A stretch of DNA of 64,000 nt. Source: Halobacteriovoraceae bacterium. Lineage in GTDB: Bacteria; Bdellovibrionota; Bacteriovoracia; Bacteriovoracales; Bacteriovoracaceae. Made by a program: the position numbers and the translations under genes. How positions within the stretch are numbered: position 1 is the first letter of the stretch; each line of letters begins with the position of its first letter. Below are positions 61,831-64,000 of the stretch, piece by piece. A model generated the notes under the pieces. It was not told the DNA's origin. It ran no database searches and was given only the letters and a program-made list of their open reading frames with translations. The stretch covers positions 1 to 64,000 of the forward strand of contig JACKAJ010000018.1 of NCBI GenBank assembly GCA_020635135.1, written 5' to 3'.

Positions 61831-62862
61831 TTTTTTTACAGCTTTCAAACTCGCTGTGGTCACATTTTCTTTAGCCATTTTATCGAGAGCAATGTAGCGA
61901 TAAGAGTTTTCTTTTAATCGAAGAAATTTTTCATCAAAGTTTTTTAAAATATAATTCTCAATATTATATTTTGTAATATTCGTTTTATATTTTTTTAATT
62001 TTTCCACATCTACTGATTTGTCCAAATAAGGATATTGCTTCAAAGCTTTATCTTCTGAGTGCAAAATAAAAGTCGGAAGTTCCCACTGCCCTTCTAACCA
62101 CTTTCCTCTAGGTCTTTTGACCACCAAAACTTTTTCATTTTTTGTTACCAACACACGCAATAATTTTAAACTTAGCAAACTTTGCTTTTTATTTTCTTCA
62201 ACTTTGGGATATGAGAAAGGTTCTCCACTTTTGTAAGCCTGACACTGAGATTTCAAAGGGCAACGCTCACAAGCCAGTTTTCTTGCTTGACAGATTTCTC
62301 TCCCTAGATCCATCACTGCTTCGTTTAGGAATTGATAATTGAGATCATCTGAAAATATTTTTTGGGATTCAAAAAGTCTTTTCACTTTTCTTTGAGCCGC
62401 GATTCCCTTGGATTCATTTATCCCCAAAAAGCGCGCCATCACTCTTTCAATATTGGCATCAATCGCTAAAGCCTTTTTTTGCATTCCAATCGCCAAAAGA
62501 GCATTAGCCGTATATTCACCAATTCCTGGAATTGCTTTTAACTCATCTATGGTCTTAGGAAATTCTCCCCCGAACTGATCCCAAAGAACTTCCGCCGCTT
62601 TTTTGAGGTTACGAGCACGACGATAATAACCCAATCCTTTCCACGCAATGAGTACTTCTTCTTCACTTGCACTCGCGAGTGATTTTACAGAAGGAAATTG
62701 TTTCAAAAATCGTCCATAATGTTTAAGAACAGTGCTTACTGTCGTTTGCTGGAGCATAATTTCAGACACAAGAGTCGAATACAAAGTTCGCTCTTTTCTC
62801 CAAGGCAAATGGTGATGTTGCTCACGCGACCAAGCAATAAGATCTATGAAGACATTATTCAT
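61795..62862 (-). CDS. mutY: A/G-specific adenine glycosylase MutY
   Basis: MutY removes adenine mispaired with 8-oxoguanine. The 355-residue product has the catalytic Glu34 (VSEIMLQQT), HhH loop LKAIPGIGEYTANALLAIG, catalytic Asp135 (AIDANIERV) and the Fe-S cluster cysteines C191-x6-C198-x2-C201-x5-C207. A C-terminal NUDIX-like domain (VLVTKNEKVLVVKRPRGKWLEGQWELP) recognises 8-oxoG. The C-terminal residues KPDSVL are encoded antisense to the conserved 3' end of rnpB. It is followed upstream by the vWA-like gene, three bases away, on the same strand. Confidence 0.95.
   Translation of the reverse strand: MNNVFIDLIAWSREQHHHLPWRKERTLYSTLVSEIMLQQTTVSTVLKHYGRFLKQFPSVKSLASASEEEVLIAWKGLGYYRRARNLKKAAEVLWDQFGGEFPKTIDELKAIPGIGEYTANALLAIGMQKKALAIDANIERVMARFLGINESKGIAAQRKVKRLFESQKIFSDDLNYQFLNEAVMDLGREICQARKLACERCPLKSQCQAYKSGEPFSYPKVEENKKQSLLSLKLLRVLVTKNEKVLVVKRPRGKWLEGQWELPTFILHSEDKALKQYPYLDKSVDVEKLKKYKTNITKYNIENYILKNFDEKFLRLKENSYRYIALDKMAKENVTTASLKAVKKAEKESKPDSVL
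61819..61837 (+). terminator. Intrinsic terminator formed by P1 3' strand and T-run
   Basis: The last 12 bases of rnpB close the P1 stem and are followed by TTTTTTT. This T-run directly after a GC-containing stem marks the end of the RNA. It lies inside the mutY coding region on the opposite strand. Confidence 0.7.
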
Positions 62863-62865
62863 AGA

Positions 62866-63678
62866 CTAATTGGTACAGTATTTTTTTATTTTTTCAACTC
62901 TAGAAGGGAGATTTTCAGGATAAAGAACTTTTTTTGCATCATTTCCAATAAAAATGGCTCTCTCTTGAAAAGCGTAGTCCATAAACTTCTTATGGGCCTC
63001 GGTTCTATCAGTAATAATGATGAGTCGTTTTGCTCGCGATCTTTTAATCCAGCGAATGAGTAATGAATCATCCGTAATAGCTTTGGCTTGGCAAGCAGCC
63101 GTTGGATCTTGAATGCGATCAAGTTCATCGTTGAAAACATAAACAGAAACATTCCCGCAACTTTGCATTAGTCTTCGAGCAAAACTCGATCGATAACATT
63201 CTTGTTGAATATCCACAGAGTCCAATCTCGACATACTTTCAGTAATATCGATATAAACATCGAGTGAAGATTTCGTGATCTTATGATCAGTCGCCTGCCC
63301 ACAAAATTGATCAAAATAATTAGTGCTATCACAGTGGAAACGGTCACGTTTGAGAAGATCAAGAGTTGAGAGATCTTCATTTTCTGGAGCATTTTTTTCT
63401 ATTTCTTTAATTTCTTCATCATATATAGCATGGGGGATCTCAACGATTTCTGAGTCTTCAATTTTTTTAGGATCATACATTCCTATTTGAGGATCAAAAC
63501 AATATTCTCCCACTTTGGTGCATTGGTAGTGATTATTTTGGGCCAGGTTTTTGTAAGACTTTAGATTGAGAAGTGTTGCCTCTATATCGGTTGAAAGTGA
63601 CCACACCTCTATAATATCAGGAGTTGCCTGAGCCTGAGCTATCAATCCAAAAAATAAAATGCTCCAAAAAATTTTCAT
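62866..63678 (-). CDS. Exported vWA-like domain protein
   Basis: The 270-residue product has a signal peptide (MKIFWSILFFGLIAQAQA). After a Glu/Asp-rich, cysteine-containing N-terminal part, residues about 140-240 look like a von Willebrand A fold: a MIDAS-like DITES (residues 144-148), VSVYVFNDEL and a later RLIIITDRTE strand with an Asp in the metal position. Such proteins bind ligands through a divalent ion. Cysteines are frequent, suggesting disulfides. The ATG overlaps the stop of the next ORF upstream (ATGA). It is three bases before mutY, so they form one transcript. Confidence 0.7.
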   Translation of the reverse strand: MKIFWSILFFGLIAQAQATPDIIEVWSLSTDIEATLLNLKSYKNLAQNNHYQCTKVGEYCFDPQIGMYDPKKIEDSEIVEIPHAIYDEEIKEIEKNAPENEDLSTLDLLKRDRFHCDSTNYFDQFCGQATDHKITKSSLDVYIDITESMSRLDSVDIQQECYRSSFARRLMQSCGNVSVYVFNDELDRIQDPTAACQAKAITDDSLLIRWIKRSRAKRLIIITDRTEAHKKFMDYAFQERAIFIGNDAKKVLYPENLPSRVEKIKKYCTN

Positions 63679-64000
63679 CGCGTTTGCAATCTCTTTTGCT
63701 TAAAGTAGCGTAGTAATTGGTTACCGATATCGACTAATAAATCCTTCCCCTCTACATCTAGATCCAAAAAGTCATAGACGTAGGCCATTTGCCTGGGGCT
63801 TAAACTATTAATTTTATCGGTCAAGGAGAGATCTTTCTGATCGCTCTCTCCGGCATCCGGAAAGTTTTGATCGCCTTTTTTTATTTCACCTGACCTTGTT
63901 CCTCCTCCAAAAGAAAGTTTTCTCTTATTTTTTCCAAAACCAATAGAGAAACTCTGTTTCGCTTCTGATTGAGGGTCTCCACTTTCTTCTCTCGGCAATA
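63675..64000 (-). CDS. ORF truncated by window end, unknown
   Basis: The frame is open to the window edge on the minus strand; the TTG at 63998 is probably internal, so the start lies beyond 64000. The visible 107 residues are Ser/Gly/Lys-rich at the N-terminal side, then SPRQMAYVYDFLDLDVEGKDLLVDIG, a more ordered helical stretch, and a basic end. Nothing is recognised. Its stop overlaps the vWA gene start by four bases (ATGA), so it is in the same operon. It could be a cytoplasmic partner of the exported vWA-like protein. Confidence 0.55.
   Translation of the reverse strand, partial: LPREESGDPQSEAKQSFSIGFGKNKRKLSFGGGTRSGEIKKGDQNFPDAGESDQKDLSLTDKINSLSPRQMAYVYDFLDLDVEGKDLLVDIGNQLLRYFKQKRLQTR

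Overview
The window is AT-rich, densely coded chromosomal DNA from a Gram-negative bacterium. It encodes diaminopimelate epimerase, a TonB/BtuB uptake pair, an RND pump with a TolC-like protein, several lipoproteins and many proteins with Sec signal peptides. The AT bias, the many unrecognised exported proteins and the housekeeping mix fit the Bdellovibrionota, especially the Bacteriovorax/Halobacteriovorax side. That placement is inference; there is no rRNA here to settle it. I see no prophage, insertion sequence, CRISPR array or obvious genomic island.

Layout. 1-7.1 kb: a truncated membrane protein, a small methyltransferase, a cyclase-family hydrolase, a histidine kinase overlapping a lone receiver protein, a sodium/solute symporter under a TPP riboswitch (probable thiamine or precursor uptake), and an exported protein with a structured 5' leader. 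7.1-10.4 kb (minus): ahcY-rpiB coupled by TAATG, then a lipoprotein and a secreted NADAR-fold protein. 10.4-13.7 kb (plus): small-molecule kinase, THUMP methyltransferase, apt, membrane-anchored cytochrome c. 13.8-19.5 kb: exported proteins, dapF, a CAU-anticodon tRNA and an SPFH protein. 19.6-28.3 kb: one giant lipoprotein of about 2,900 residues with two GLUG arrays, three filamin-like Ig domains and three MAM-like domains. 28.5-33.5 kb (minus): receiver protein with its own terminator, OPT transporter, recD2. 33.8-36.3 kb (plus): cobalamin riboswitch, btuB-like receptor, TonB-type protein. 36.3-40.5 kb (minus): four overlapping or closely spaced genes: hisC-type aminotransferase, fumarylacetoacetase-family protein, FMN split-barrel protein, and a DAP decarboxylase homologue carrying a twin-arginine signal. 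40.6-42.6 kb (plus): fabI, DUF309, EI24-type membrane protein. 42.6-50.3 kb: fused 2-oxoacid dehydrogenase E1, GNAT, small exported proteins, a frameshifted outer-membrane-like gene and a large B12-binding/radical SAM/DUF2344 fusion. 50.4-54.4 kb: hisS-valS. 54.4-61.4 kb (minus): lipoprotein, lytic-transglycosylase-like protein, and a TolC-RND pair without an adaptor gene. 61.5 kb to the end: rnpB with a recognisable promoter, mutY whose 3' end lies antisense to the 3' end of rnpB, a vWA-like exported protein and a truncated ORF.

Themes. Enzyme families that normally work in the cytoplasm appear here with export signals: a Tat-type DAP decarboxylase homologue and a Sec-type NADAR protein. In a predatory or scavenging bacterium these could act on molecules released from other cells, such as DAP from peptidoglycan and ADP-ribosyl or nucleotide derivatives; this is a hypothesis. 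Vitamin acquisition is the second theme: TPP-controlled symporter, cobalamin-controlled TonB receptor with its own TonB-like protein, and an OPT transporter. Two 5' leaders (about 1.59 kb and 6.18 kb) show base-paired structure that I cannot assign to a known RNA family.
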